A stretch of DNA of 64,000 bases, from positions 24,088 to 88,087 of the forward strand of contig JAZRMX010000044.1 in assembly GCA_045647885.1 (NCBI GenBank), in the 5' to 3' direction. The notes under the pieces were generated by a model, which did no database searches, had not been told where the DNA came from, and was given only the letters and a program-made list of their open reading frames with translations. The first letter of the stretch is position 1. Each line of letters begins with the position of its first letter. Position numbers and translations under genes: made by a program. This DNA is from HGM04593 sp045647885 (GTDB lineage Bacteria; Bacteroidota; Bacteroidia; Bacteroidales; Bacteroidaceae). Positions 1 to 8,452 of the stretch are shown here, one piece after another.

Positions 1-4
1 GTAA

Positions 5-1672
5 ATGCTCAAGTCAATAATAATACGTAATTTTGCTCTTGTAGAGAGCGTGGAGGTCGATTTCTCCTCGGGTTTCTCGGTGATAACCGGTGAGACCGGT
101 GCTGGAAAATCGGTCTTCCTGGGTGCCATTGCCATGATGCTCGGGCAGCGTTCCGATGTAAAATCAATACGCGATGGTGCCGAGCGCTGCACCATTGAGG
201 GGCATTTCGACATATCCTCATTCTCTCTGCAACCCTTTTTTGAGGAGAACGACCTCGACTATTGTGCCGAAGAGTGCATAATACGTCGCGAGCTGTCGGC
301 CTCGGGTCGCAGCAGAGCCTTTATAAACGATACTCCCGTGTCGGTATCTCTGCTTAAAGAGCTTGGAACCCGTTTGATAGATATACACTCGCAACACCAG
401 AATCTTCTGCTCGGTAACAAGAATTTCCAGCTGAATGTGCTCGATATTCTTGCGCATAATAACGGGTTGCTGGCGCAGTATCAGCAGCAGTATGCAGGGT
501 ATGTAGTAGCGCAGAAGGAGGTAGAGATATTACGTGCCGAGATTGAAAAAAGCCGTCGCGACGAGGAGTGGTTGCGCTTTCAGTTTGAAGAACTCGACCG
601 TGCCGCATTAAACGAAAATGAGCTTGAAGAACTGGAGCTCGAGCAACAGGAACTTTCTCACGCCGAGGATATACAGGCCGCTCTTTATACGGCATCTTCG
701 GCAATAGATGATGGGGAGAATACAAGCCTTCTGCGCTCTTTGCGCGAAGGTGCGGCGGCGTTGTCGCGTATAGCATCGCACTATCCGTCGGCAGGAGAGC
801 TTGCCGAGCGTCTTGAGAGCAATTTTATAGAATTGAAGGATTGCTACGATGAACTTTGCCTGCGTGCCGAGCGTGTGCAGTTTGCTCCTGACCGTTTGGA
901 GTTTGTCGATAAACGTCTGGCACTTATATATGACCTGCAGAAGAAACACCGTGCCTCTTCGGTGTCCGAGCTTATAGCCTTGCGCGAAGCTTATCGCGAG
1001 AAACTGGAGCATATTGATAATGGCGACTGGGAGTTGCAGCAGGCCGAGAAACGTTGTGCGGCCTTGCGAGGGGAACTTGCATCCCTTGCGTCGCAGCTTA
1101 CCGCTCTTCGCGGTGATGCAGCCGAGGGACTCCGTAGCAGTATAACAGAGATTCTTGTGAATCTTGGTATGCCTATGATTCGTTTTGAGGTGGAGATAAA
1201 GCCTCTTGCCGACTACTCGTCTACGGGTGGCGACGAGGTTACTTTCCTCTTCTCGGCCAACAGCATAAGTGCGCCGCAGCCTCTTGCCGATGTTGCTTCG
1301 GGTGGTGAGATGGCGCGTGTGATGCTTGCACTAAAGTCGCTCATTGCCACAAATCTTAACCAGCCCACCCTTATATTCGACGAGATTGATACGGGAATAT
1401 CGGGCGTTCTTGCCGAGCGTATGGGGCGTCTTATGCAACAGATGGGCGGCGCTAACCGTCAGGTGTTGAGCATTACCCATTTGCCGCAGGTGGCTGCGTT
1501 GGGCTCGGAACATTATAAGGTTTATAAGGAGGAGACAGAGAAAGGTACACTGACACATATTGTGAAACTAAAGCAGGAAGAACGTGTGCGTGAGATTGCA
1601 CAGATGATGAGCGGTGAGGTTCTCACCGATGCGGCTCTCGACAACGCGGCTCTCTTGCTGTCGAAAAAATAA
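5..1672 (+). CDS. recN: DNA repair ATPase RecN
   Basis: SMC-like ATPase of double-strand-break repair and recombination, acting on DNA ends in the cytoplasm. The 555-residue length is normal for the family. The Walker A motif GETGAGKS is at residues 29-36, a long coiled-coil-prone middle runs from about 150 to 370, the ABC signature SGGEM is near 432-436, Walker B LIFDEID is near 456-462, and the switch His (THLPQ) is near 492. The ATG at 5 follows a TAA at 2-4 that may be the stop of the preceding gene, so recN probably sits inside an operon. The downstream rlmB begins 4 bases after its stop, so the two are probably co-transcribed. Confidence 0.97.
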   Translation: MLKSIIIRNFALVESVEVDFSSGFSVITGETGAGKSVFLGAIAMMLGQRSDVKSIRDGAERCTIEGHFDISSFSLQPFFEENDLDYCAEECIIRRELSASGRSRAFINDTPVSVSLLKELGTRLIDIHSQHQNLLLGNKNFQLNVLDILAHNNGLLAQYQQQYAGYVVAQKEVEILRAEIEKSRRDEEWLRFQFEELDRAALNENELEELELEQQELSHAEDIQAALYTASSAIDDGENTSLLRSLREGAAALSRIASHYPSAGELAERLESNFIELKDCYDELCLRAERVQFAPDRLEFVDKRLALIYDLQKKHRASSVSELIALREAYREKLEHIDNGDWELQQAEKRCAALRGELASLASQLTALRGDAAEGLRSSITEILVNLGMPMIRFEVEIKPLADYSSTGGDEVTFLFSANSISAPQPLADVASGGEMARVMLALKSLIATNLNQPTLIFDEIDTGISGVLAERMGRLMQQMGGANRQVLSITHLPQVAALGSEHYKVYKEETEKGTLTHIVKLKQEERVREIAQMMSGEVLTDAALDNAALLLSKK

Positions 1673-1676
1673 GATT

Positions 1677-2423
1677 ATGGTAAATACAAACGAAATGATA
1701 TTCGGCGTTCGCGCCGTGTTGGAGGCTCTTGAGGCCGGTAAGGAGGTTGATAAGATTCTTGTCAAACGTGATATTCAGAGCGAATTGTCGCGCGAGTTGT
1801 TCGGTGCGCTTAAGGGTCGTACAATACCGGTGGTGCGTGTGCCGGTGGAAAAGCTCAACCGTATAACCCGTAAAAATCATCAGGGTGTAATAGCCTTTAT
1901 TTCGGCAGTGGAGTATGCTCACGTGGATACTCTTGTGCCCACGCTCTACGAGGAGGGCAAGACTCCCTTCCTTGTTCTGCTCGACGGTATTACTGATGTT
2001 CGTAACTTTGGTTCTATTGCCCGCACTTGTGATTGTGCAGGTGTCGATGCTATTATAATTCCCGCGCACAATAGCGTTACCGTGAATGCCGACGCTGTAA
2101 AGACCTCTGCCGGTGCTTTGCACACATTGCCCGTGTGTCGTGAGAAGAATATTACCGAAACACTGAAGTATCTTAAAGCATCAGGCGTGCGTGTGGTGTG
2201 CGCTACCGAAAAGGGCGAGATTAACTATACCCAGACAAATTATACCGAGCCTGTGTGCGTGGTTATGGGTGCCGAGGATACCGGTATCCCTCGCGAGCAT
2301 CTTGCTTTGTGCGACGATTGGGTCTCTATTCCTCAGTTCGGAAATATTGAGTCGCTTAATGTTTCAGTGGCAACGGGCGTAATTCTTTATGAGGCTGTGC
2401 GTCAGCGTCACTTGACAGAATAA
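1677..2423 (+). CDS. rlmB: 23S rRNA 2'-O-methyltransferase RlmB-like (SpoU/TrmH family)
   Basis: SPOUT-class methyltransferase, probably methylating a guanosine ribose in 23S rRNA. The product has 248 residues. An N-terminal substrate-binding domain begins IFGVRAVLEAL, followed by the SpoU knot. Motif 1 is DVRNFGSIARTC, motif 2 is VMGAEDTGIP and motif 3 is IPQFGNIESLNVSVATG. The reading frame is open upstream inside recN, but the ATG at 1677, directly after the recN stop, gives the usual family N-terminus. An N-terminal domain plus SpoU domain favours RlmB over TrmH or TrmL, though the exact target base is inference. A second, shorter SpoU protein is at 32864. Confidence 0.88.
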   Translation: MVNTNEMIFGVRAVLEALEAGKEVDKILVKRDIQSELSRELFGALKGRTIPVVRVPVEKLNRITRKNHQGVIAFISAVEYAHVDTLVPTLYEEGKTPFLVLLDGITDVRNFGSIARTCDCAGVDAIIIPAHNSVTVNADAVKTSAGALHTLPVCREKNITETLKYLKASGVRVVCATEKGEINYTQTNYTEPVCVVMGAEDTGIPREHLALCDDWVSIPQFGNIESLNVSVATGVILYEAVRQRHLTE

Positions 2424-2443
2424 GGCTTTTTATCAGAGAATAA

Positions 2444-3754
2444 CTACATCCTCCGCCACTCTATGCGGAGGATTTTTTTTGTCAGCCCGTCTACCGCGCA
2501 TATTGCCGACAGGCGTTCGCCCACCACCCACACTATGCGTTCTGTGGCGTCGGTGACAACCAACTGTCTTTTCTTCTCTACAAGGCTCATCTTGCGGTCG
2601 GTGAGGTAGTCACTCACAAGCTTGCTTCCGCGCATTCCAAAGGGTGTGAAGCGGTCGCCCTCTCTCCACTCTCTCACGGTAAGCGGGAACTGTACCTTTG
2701 CAATGTCGATGGTTGCAACCTCTCTCTTGCGCTCTATTGTGCCGTCGAACTCTTTTGTCTGACAAGCGAGCGTGCCGTGGGGTGTTTTTACAGTGCCTTC
2801 TTCGGGCAGAGTGGCGGCAGTGCGTTGCTCCTCTTTAGGGGCTATTATAAATGCCGTACGGTCTTTTACAACCACCCATCCGTTGCTCTCGAATGTGCGT
2901 CCGCTTTCTGCGTCTGCTGTTTGGAATATGTCATTCGTTTGTGCGCCATTAAAGCCTAAGGGTTGCAGTATCTCGTGGAGCAGTGCCTGTGGCGAGGGCT
3001 CTTTTTTTAGTAGGTCAATGTCTATAATATCCCCTTTCTTTATTCGTGCTTCGCCTTCGGAAATGGCTTTTGTGTAGATATTTTCGGCTTGTGAGAGGCG
3101 TTCTGCCGTCTCGGCAAGGGTTTCGCTTATCGAGGGATTAATCTCCTTTAAAAGCGGCATTATTTGCAGGCGTACCTTGTTGCGTGTGAAGTCTGTCCCG
3201 AGGTTGGTGCTGTCGGTAACATACTCTTCTCCTCTCCACGCGAGATATTCAATAATATCCTCTCGTCCCAAGCATAGCAGGGGGCGCACAATATTGCCGT
3301 TTTTAGGCTGTATGCCGTGGAGGCCACGTATTCCTGTGCCACGCACGAGGTTCAGGAGCATTGTCTCGGCACTGTCGTCGCGGTGGTGTGCCACGGCGAT
3401 ATATTTTGCTCCTCTCTTTTTGCGGTGCTGTTCAAAGGCGTTGTAGCGTAATTCTCGCGCTGCCATTTCAATTGATATACCTTTTTCCTCGGCATATTTT
3501 TGGGTGTCAAAGTCCACAACAAACAGCTCTGTGTCTTTTCTCTCGCACAAGGAACGTACAAACTCTTCGTCGCGCATACTTTCCTCACCACGCAGGTGAA
3601 AATTGCAGTGGATGGCTTCGCATTCGTAGCCGAGTTTCTGCAAAATCATAAGCAGAGCAACGGAATCGGCCCCGCCACTCAGTGCAACGAGAACTTTTTC
3701 GCCCTCTTGCATAAGCTGCTTTTGTTGTATGAATTTTGCGACTTTGTGTATCAT
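2444..3754 (-). CDS. tilS: tRNA(Ile)-lysidine synthetase TilS
   Basis: Essential ATP-dependent enzyme that converts C34 of tRNA-Ile(CAU) to lysidine, so that the tRNA reads AUA. The 436-residue protein carries the PP-loop motif SGGADS at residues 26-31. A central TilS domain follows, and the C-terminal TilS domain contains FTPFGMRGSKLVSDYL. It is a single minus-strand gene, divergent from tRNA-Cys and convergent with rlmB. Its last codons double as the terminator of the opposite transcript. Confidence 0.96.
   Translation of the reverse strand: MIHKVAKFIQQKQLMQEGEKVLVALSGGADSVALLMILQKLGYECEAIHCNFHLRGEESMRDEEFVRSLCERKDTELFVVDFDTQKYAEEKGISIEMAARELRYNAFEQHRKKRGAKYIAVAHHRDDSAETMLLNLVRGTGIRGLHGIQPKNGNIVRPLLCLGREDIIEYLAWRGEEYVTDSTNLGTDFTRNKVRLQIMPLLKEINPSISETLAETAERLSQAENIYTKAISEGEARIKKGDIIDIDLLKKEPSPQALLHEILQPLGFNGAQTNDIFQTADAESGRTFESNGWVVVKDRTAFIIAPKEEQRTAATLPEEGTVKTPHGTLACQTKEFDGTIERKREVATIDIAKVQFPLTVREWREGDRFTPFGMRGSKLVSDYLTDRKMSLVEKKRQLVVTDATERIVWVVGERLSAICAVDGLTKKILRIEWRRM
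2448..2480 (+). terminator. Rho-independent terminator of recN-rlmB, inside the tilS 3' end
   Basis: A 9-bp stem ATCCTCCGC/GCGGAGGAT with an 8-base loop is followed by eight T residues on the plus strand. It lies 24 bases after the rlmB stop and inside the last codons of the convergent tilS gene. Confidence 0.8.
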
Positions 3755-3852
3755 TCCTTCTTACTTTTCTGCGAAGATAGGGCATAAACTTCATAAAATC
3801 ACTCTTTTTGGGCAAAAAGGTGCGCCTTCTGCATAAAAAAGCACTCTCTTTA

Positions 3853-3884
3853 TTTGTCGTTTATGAAAAATAGTTTTACCTTTG
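3853..3884 (+). promoter_or_regulatory. Bacteroidetes-type promoter for tRNA-Cys
   Basis: The -33 element TTTG (3853-3856) and -7 element TACCTTTG (3877-3884) are separated by 20 bases. This exactly fits the Bacteroidetes sigma consensus TTTG-N19-21-TAnnTTTG. The tRNA starts 34 bases after the -7 box. Confidence 0.78.
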
Positions 3885-3918
3885 TGCCTGCAAATGGGGC
3901 GTATGCTCTTGAGTATAT

Positions 3919-3990
3919 GGTACCTTGGATGAGTGGCTTAGTCAGTGGTCTGCAAAACCATGTACGGCGGTTCGAATCCGCCAGGTACCT
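3919..3990 (+). tRNA. tRNA-Cys (anticodon GCA)
   Basis: The cloverleaf folds cleanly by eye. The acceptor GGTACCT pairs over 7 bp with AGGTACC and is followed by discriminator T. The D-stem is short (GAT/GTC). The anticodon stem GTGGT/ACCAT encloses loop CTGCAAA with anticodon GCA. The T-stem GGCGG/CCGCC encloses loop TTCGAAT. CCA is not encoded. A strong promoter lies upstream and a terminator directly downstream, so it is a monocistronic tRNA unit. Confidence 0.96.
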
Positions 3991-3993
3991 CGA

Positions 3994-4017
3994 AGCACCG
4001 CAGAAGCGGTGCTTTTT
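3994..4017 (+). terminator. Rho-independent terminator of tRNA-Cys
   Basis: The 8-bp stem AGCACCGC/GCGGTGCT has loop AGAA and is followed by a T tract, starting 4 bases after the tRNA discriminator base. Confidence 0.85.
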
Positions 4018-4049
4018 CATTTTATACTACTCTCGTAAACTAAAATCCT

Positions 4050-4568
4050 ATGGCCGACAATTATCTGGAGAAGAAAATGGAGATGCACGCGGCGCGTGCT
4101 AAAGCCGGTAAGGTTACCGGTGTTAAGGGAAATCTTCTCTCTCTGCTCGAAAAGAGTTCTCCTTGTGCGGCTTTTAGTGATTATGCTGTGCGCGACGACC
4201 AATTGCGCCGCCTTGTAGCTGCTGCGGCCAAAGTAACATCTGCCTTCTCTTATAGGTTGCTTGTTGGGGCTGATGCTGTGGCTTTCCGTGCCGCGTCTGG
4301 TGCGTTTCCAGCAACTGCTTATATGGTTGTTTGTGCCTCTTCTTCGGCTTATGACGAGTTTCTTCTGGGCAGGGTAGCGCAGACTGTTCTTCTTCAGGCT
4401 GCCGAGATTGGTCTTTCTGCGGTGGTGGTCGATGGGGTTAATCCTTCGCTTGTTGCCGAAAAGCTCTCTTTGCAGGCTCTTCCTTTGCTTGTTGTTGCTG
4501 TGGGGCGTAATGCCGAACCGGCATTGCCGCTTGACGCAGTTTCTCTTGTGGATAATCTTATAATTTGA
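4050..4568 (+). CDS. Small divergent nitroreductase-like protein
   Basis: The 172-residue soluble protein resembles the nitroreductase fold in outline. A segment near residues 36-56 (SSPCAAFSDYAVRDDQLRRL) aligns with the N-terminal part of the family. A hydrophobic strand (AYMVVCASSS) follows, then the helix VAQTVLLQAAEIGLSAVVV and a terminal PLLVVAVGR. The Arg pair that normally binds the FMN phosphate at the start of the domain is not visible (SSPCAAF replaces an RRSxRxF-type motif), so flavin binding is doubtful. The start ATG lies 32 bases after the tRNA-Cys terminator. The next gene begins 4 bases after its stop and is probably co-transcribed. The family assignment is by pattern recognition only, and the substrate is unknown. 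Confidence 0.6.
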   Translation: MADNYLEKKMEMHAARAKAGKVTGVKGNLLSLLEKSSPCAAFSDYAVRDDQLRRLVAAAAKVTSAFSYRLLVGADAVAFRAASGAFPATAYMVVCASSSAYDEFLLGRVAQTVLLQAAEIGLSAVVVDGVNPSLVAEKLSLQALPLLVVAVGRNAEPALPLDAVSLVDNLII

Positions 4569-4572
4569 TATT

Positions 4573-5682
4573 ATGGATAGTGTGAAAAAAGATAATCGCC
4601 TTCTCTCGCTCGACACTTTGCGCGGCTTTGATATGTTTTTTATTATGGGTGGCGATGCTTTGTTTTTAACTATCTGTTCGCTTTTTCCTGGTACTTTATT
4701 AGGCGGTTGGGGCAAGCAGATGTATCACGTAGCTTGGGATGGTTTCACTTTCTACGACCTTATTTTCCCGCTCTTCCTTTTCCTTGCTGGCGTGTCGTTC
4801 CCTTTTTCTCTTGCAAAGCAGCGCACAATGGGCAAGAGTAATATTGCTATATCAAAGAAGGTTGTTTGGCGAGGTTTGATGCTTATTCTGCTTGGTGTGG
4901 TTTATAATGGCCTTTTACAGTTTGACTTTGCGGAGCTGCGTTATGCGAGCGTGCTTGGTCGCATAGGTTCGGCGTGGATGTTTGCAGCCTTGCTTTACTT
5001 GTGGCTGGGGCGTAAAGTGGTAGCTTTGCTTTCTGTGGCTTTACTGCTTGGTTATTGGGCCTTGCTTGCGTGCGTTCCTGTTCCTGGTGCCGAAGGGCTC
5101 TCTCCCTTCTCTATAGATGGATCTCTTGTCTCTTATGTAGACCGGTTGCTCTTGCCCGGGCGTCTGCACGATGAGGTACACGACCCTGAGGGGCTGTTAT
5201 CGACTATTCCTGCAGTGGTGACGGCGCTGTTGGGTATCTTTGCCGGTGAGTTTGTACGTCTGCGCTCGCTTGGTGGCTATAAGAAGGTGGCTTGTTTATT
5301 TGCCGCAGCTTTGGTTCTGTTGTTAATCGGCTGGCTGTGGTCTTCGGTTTTCCCCATAAACAAGAATTTGTGGAGCAGCTCTTTTGTTTGCTTTGCGGGT
5401 GGCTGGTCGCTTGTTCTTTTCGCGCTTTTTTATCTTGTTGTCGATGTCTTGCAGTGGCGCGGGTGGACTTTATTTTTCCGTGTAATAGGTCTTAACTCAA
5501 TTACGATATATCTTGCGCAGCAGTTTGTCGATTTTCACAAGCTTAATACATCGCTCTTCGGGGGTGTCATAAATCTTGTGCCCTCTTCTTTGCATTCTGT
5601 TGCTTATTGGGTTTGTTATGTGGCGGTGTGTTGGTGCCTGCTCTATTTCCTTTATCGTAAAAAGATTTTTCTGAAGGTGTAG
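4573..5682 (+). CDS. DUF5009 / HGSNAT-like multi-pass acyltransferase family membrane protein
   Basis: The 369-residue polytopic inner-membrane protein has about ten hydrophobic segments. The N-terminal signature RLLSLDTLRGFDMFFIMGG is typical of bacterial homologues of heparan-alpha-glucosaminide N-acetyltransferase (YeiB/DUF5009 group). A second conserved block near residue 55 reads AWDGFTFYDLIFPLFLFLAG, and a third near the C-terminus reads LNSITIYLAQQFVDF. The family is thought to move acetyl groups across the membrane onto sugars, but the acceptor here is unknown. It follows the nitroreductase-like gene by 4 bases and ends at a strong bidirectional terminator shared with gyrB. Confidence 0.85.
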   Translation: MDSVKKDNRLLSLDTLRGFDMFFIMGGDALFLTICSLFPGTLLGGWGKQMYHVAWDGFTFYDLIFPLFLFLAGVSFPFSLAKQRTMGKSNIAISKKVVWRGLMLILLGVVYNGLLQFDFAELRYASVLGRIGSAWMFAALLYLWLGRKVVALLSVALLLGYWALLACVPVPGAEGLSPFSIDGSLVSYVDRLLLPGRLHDEVHDPEGLLSTIPAVVTALLGIFAGEFVRLRSLGGYKKVACLFAAALVLLLIGWLWSSVFPINKNLWSSSFVCFAGGWSLVLFALFYLVVDVLQWRGWTLFFRVIGLNSITIYLAQQFVDFHKLNTSLFGGVINLVPSSLHSVAYWVCYVAVCWCLLYFLYRKKIFLKV

Positions 5683-5693
5683 TATTGATATAT

Positions 5694-5727
5694 AAAAAAC
5701 CGTTCCTTGAAAAAGGAACGGTTTTTT
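5694..5727. terminator. Bidirectional terminator between the DUF5009 gene and gyrB
   Basis: A perfect 15-bp inverted repeat (5694-5708 with 5713-5727) has a GAAA loop, A6 on one flank and T6 on the other. It therefore works on both strands between the convergent genes. Confidence 0.9.
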
Positions 5728-5746
5728 ATGTTGGGTATTTATTGCA

Positions 5747-7696
5747 TTATGCGTCGATGTCGGCGTATCGTGCGTTCTTCTCAATGAATTCGCGGCGGGG
5801 GCCTACATCGTCACCCATAAGCATTGAGAATATGTGGTCGGCCTCTTGTGCGTCGCGTATTGTTACCTGTTTCAAGATACGTGTCTCGGGGTTCATTGTT
5901 GTTTCCCACAACTGTTCGGGGTTCATCTCACCAAGACCTTTGTATCGCTGTATCTTAACCTCTTTTTCGTTGCCGTTGGCATACTTCTCGGTGAATGCTC
6001 TGAGCGCGTCGTCGTCGTAGCAATACTCCTTGATGTTGCCTTTTGAACATTGGTAGAGGGGTGGTGTCGCAATGTATAGGAAGCCTCCCTCGATAATCTC
6101 GGGCATATAACGATAGAAGAGTGTCATTATAAGTGTGTCGATGTGAGAACCATCGACGTCGGCGTCGGTCATCATAATTATCTTGTGGTAGCGCAGCTTG
6201 TCGATATTTGCTTTCTTGCTATCCTCGGGGTCGAGGCCGAAGCGTACGCCTATAGCCTGGATAATATTGTTGATTTCGTCGCTCTCAAAGGCTTTGTGCC
6301 ACATAACCTTCTCCACGTTGAGGATTTTACCGCGCAAGGGAAGGATGGCCTGGAAACTGTTTTTACGACCCTGCTTTGCTGAACCACCCGCAGAATCACC
6401 CTCCACAAGGAACAACTCGCATTTTGCGGGGTCTTTGTCCGAGCAGTCGGCAAGTTTGCCGGGCATACCGCAACCACCCATAGGACTCTTGCGCTGTACG
6501 CTCTCGCGTGCCTTGCGTGCGGCAATACGTGCTGTTGCTGCAAGGATAACCTTGTCTACAACCATTTTTGCCTCTTTGGGGTGCTCCTCGAGGTAGTATG
6601 CGAGAGCCTCGCCTACAGCCTGGTCTACAGCACCTGTTACCTCGTTGTTACCGAGTTTGGTTTTGGTCTGTCCCTCGAACTGGGGCTCTGCAACCTTCAC
6701 CGATACAATAGCTGTGAGGCCTTCGCGGAAGTCCTCACCCGAGATTTCAACCTTTGCCTTCTCGAGAGCCTTTGTGTCGTCGGCATATTTCTTGAGGGTA
6801 CGGGTAAGCGCACGGCGGAAACCGGCAAGGTGTGTACCACCCTCTATGGTGTTGATGTTGTTTACATAAGAGTGTACATTCTCGCTGTAGCCGTTGTTGT
6901 AAATGATGGCTGCCTCGATGGGTATTCCGTTCTTTTCGGTGTTCAAGTAGATTACATCACCGATAAGGGGAGTGCGTGAAGCATCGATGTAGCGAACAAA
7001 CTCCTTCAAACCTTCGGTTGAGTAGAATGTTTCGCTCTTGAATTCGCCATTCTCGTCGGCCTTACGTCTGTCGGTGAGTGTGATTGTGATTCCGGCGTTC
7101 AGGAAAGCGAGCTCGCGCAAACGGGTTGCGAGAATCTCGTACTGGTATTCTGTTACCACGAAAATGTTGCCGTCGGGCTGGAATGTCTGGCGTGTACCTC
7201 GCAAGTCGGAGTCGCCGATGCATTTTACCTGGTCGAGGGGCTTACCGCAAGAGTAGTTCTGCTCGTAGTGCTTGCCATCGCGGAACACCTCGGTCTTCAT
7301 GTGTGTTGAAAGGGCGTTTACGCAAGATACACCCACGCCGTGCAAACCTCCCGACACTTTGTATGAATCCTTGTTGAATTTACCTCCGGCGTGGAGCACG
7401 GTCATAACAACCTCCAAAGCCGAACGGTTCTCTTTTTCGTGCCAATCAACGGGGATACCACGACCGTTGTCCTGAACGGTTATTGAGTTTCCGGGGTTGA
7501 TGGTTACGTTTATATGTGTACAATATCCGGCCATAGCCTCGTCGATAGAGTTGTCTACCACCTCGTAGACAAGGTGATGAAGACCTTTTTCGCTGATGTC
7601 GCCGATGTACATCGCAGGGCGCTTGCGCACTGCCTCCAAGCCTTCGAGGACCTGAATACTGTCGGCCGAATAATTCTGTTTGATCTCTTCGCTCAT
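5747..7696 (-). CDS. gyrB: DNA gyrase subunit B
   Basis: ATPase subunit of gyrase, which introduces negative supercoils with GyrA. The 649-residue protein has the GHKL N-box EVVDNSIDE (residues 45-53) and the G-rich loop GGLHGVGVSCVNALS. A transducer domain follows. The TOPRIM domain has EGDSAGGS (432-439) and DADVDG near 511, and the QRYKGLGEMN signature is near 583. The length matches the compact Bacteroidetes form without the E. coli insertion. It has its own promoter upstream and a shared terminator downstream. Confidence 0.98.
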   Translation of the reverse strand: MSEEIKQNYSADSIQVLEGLEAVRKRPAMYIGDISEKGLHHLVYEVVDNSIDEAMAGYCTHINVTINPGNSITVQDNGRGIPVDWHEKENRSALEVVMTVLHAGGKFNKDSYKVSGGLHGVGVSCVNALSTHMKTEVFRDGKHYEQNYSCGKPLDQVKCIGDSDLRGTRQTFQPDGNIFVVTEYQYEILATRLRELAFLNAGITITLTDRRKADENGEFKSETFYSTEGLKEFVRYIDASRTPLIGDVIYLNTEKNGIPIEAAIIYNNGYSENVHSYVNNINTIEGGTHLAGFRRALTRTLKKYADDTKALEKAKVEISGEDFREGLTAIVSVKVAEPQFEGQTKTKLGNNEVTGAVDQAVGEALAYYLEEHPKEAKMVVDKVILAATARIAARKARESVQRKSPMGGCGMPGKLADCSDKDPAKCELFLVEGDSAGGSAKQGRKNSFQAILPLRGKILNVEKVMWHKAFESDEINNIIQAIGVRFGLDPEDSKKANIDKLRYHKIIMMTDADVDGSHIDTLIMTLFYRYMPEIIEGGFLYIATPPLYQCSKGNIKEYCYDDDALRAFTEKYANGNEKEVKIQRYKGLGEMNPEQLWETTMNPETRILKQVTIRDAQEADHIFSMLMGDDVGPRREFIEKNARYADIDA

Positions 7697-7727
7697 GTTG
7701 TGTTTGTAAATAGCTTGTATAACTCAA

Positions 7728-7758
7728 CAAAGATACAAAAAACAGGGCTGTCTTGCAA
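7728..7758 (-). promoter_or_regulatory. gyrB promoter
   Basis: On the minus strand, -33 TTG (7758-7756) and -7 TATCTTTG (7735-7728) are 20 bases apart, matching the Bacteroidetes consensus. The gyrB ATG is about 30 bases further on. The rest of the 264-bp gap to rpsT holds the rpsT terminator and no gene. Confidence 0.68.
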
Positions 7759-7905
7759 GGGTTAGCGGCTTTTTCTTTGGCTTTAAAAACAGAGTTTTTA
7801 TTCTGCGTGTGCGTATGCTTGGTCCGGTTGTTGGTGCGGCTTTGTGACGGGTGCTGTTTGTGTAATTTTTGCCTTTGTTTACTTCTGGCTGTTGGGTACA
7901 ACGCG

Positions 7906-7932
7906 AAAAGGCTGGATTTTAAAATCCAGCCT
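7906..7932 (-). terminator. Terminator of tRNA-Glu-rpsT
   Basis: A perfect inverted repeat, AGGCTGGATTTT followed by its complement (7909-7932), is followed by TTTT on the minus strand. It lies 28 bases beyond the rpsT stop. Confidence 0.8.
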
Positions 7933-7960
7933 CTCGTAGGTAAATATATGTCTTAAAAAA

Positions 7961-8215
7961 TTAGGCTAATTTAGCGATTTTAGCGCAAAGACCTGATTTG
8001 AGGTTTGCAGCCTTGTTCTTGTGGATGAGACCACGTTTAGCCATTCTGTCAAGCATTTTCTGAACTTCGGGGAATTTTGCCAAAGCTTCGTTCTTGTCGG
8101 TCATAGCGCGAAGACCACGAACTGCTGAACGCATATTTTTACCGAAATAACGGTTCTGAAGATTTCTCTTCTCGGTTTGTCTGATTCTTTTAAGTGATGA
8201 TTTGTGATTTGCCAT
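7961..8215 (-). CDS. rpsT: 30S ribosomal protein S20
   Basis: 84 residues, highly basic, with the S20 pattern MANHKSSLKRIRQTEKR at the start, then NRYFGKNMRSAVR, and a C-terminal helix containing GLIHKNKAANLKSGL. It binds 16S rRNA early in 30S assembly. The gene lies 28 bases downstream of tRNA-Glu on the same strand and probably shares its promoter. A terminator follows. Confidence 0.97.
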   Translation of the reverse strand: MANHKSSLKRIRQTEKRNLQNRYFGKNMRSAVRGLRAMTDKNEALAKFPEVQKMLDRMAKRGLIHKNKAANLKSGLCAKIAKLA

Positions 8216-8243
8216 CTCTTTATAATTTTTTTAGTTTTACTTG

Positions 8244-8315
8244 TAGCCCATAGGGGAATCGAACCCCTCTTTCAAGAATGAAAATCTTGCGTCCTAGCCG
8301 ATAGACGAATGGGCC
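8244..8315 (-). tRNA. tRNA-Glu (anticodon TTC)
   Basis: On the minus strand the acceptor GGCCCAT pairs with ATGGGCT, with a G-U closing pair and discriminator A. The anticodon stem CAAGA/TCTTG encloses loop TTTTCAT with anticodon TTC. The T-stem AGGGG/CCCCT encloses TTCGATT. CCA is not encoded. It is followed closely by rpsT. Confidence 0.95.
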
Positions 8316-8375
8316 TTAATGGTTTGTGTGCTCTTTTGAAGCTGCTTAAGGGCTGTTTGATGCCTAAAGCGACTG

Positions 8376-8406
8376 CAAAGGTAGAACCTTTTTTTGAATT
8401 TGCAAA
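8376..8406 (-). promoter_or_regulatory. Promoter of tRNA-Glu-rpsT
   Basis: On the minus strand, -33 TTTG (8406-8403) and -7 TACCTTTG (8383-8376) are separated by 19 bases, a full match to the Bacteroidetes consensus. The -7 box is identical to that of tRNA-Cys. Confidence 0.78.
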
Positions 8407-8452
8407 GAAATTGTTGTTTTTTTTGTATTTTTGTGTTGTAATTATATGCGAA

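Noticed and set aside
8426..8433. TATTTTTG as a -7 box for recO
   Set aside because: The nearest TTTG is 23 bases away and part of the divergent tRNA-Glu promoter region, so spacing does not fit; left unassigned.
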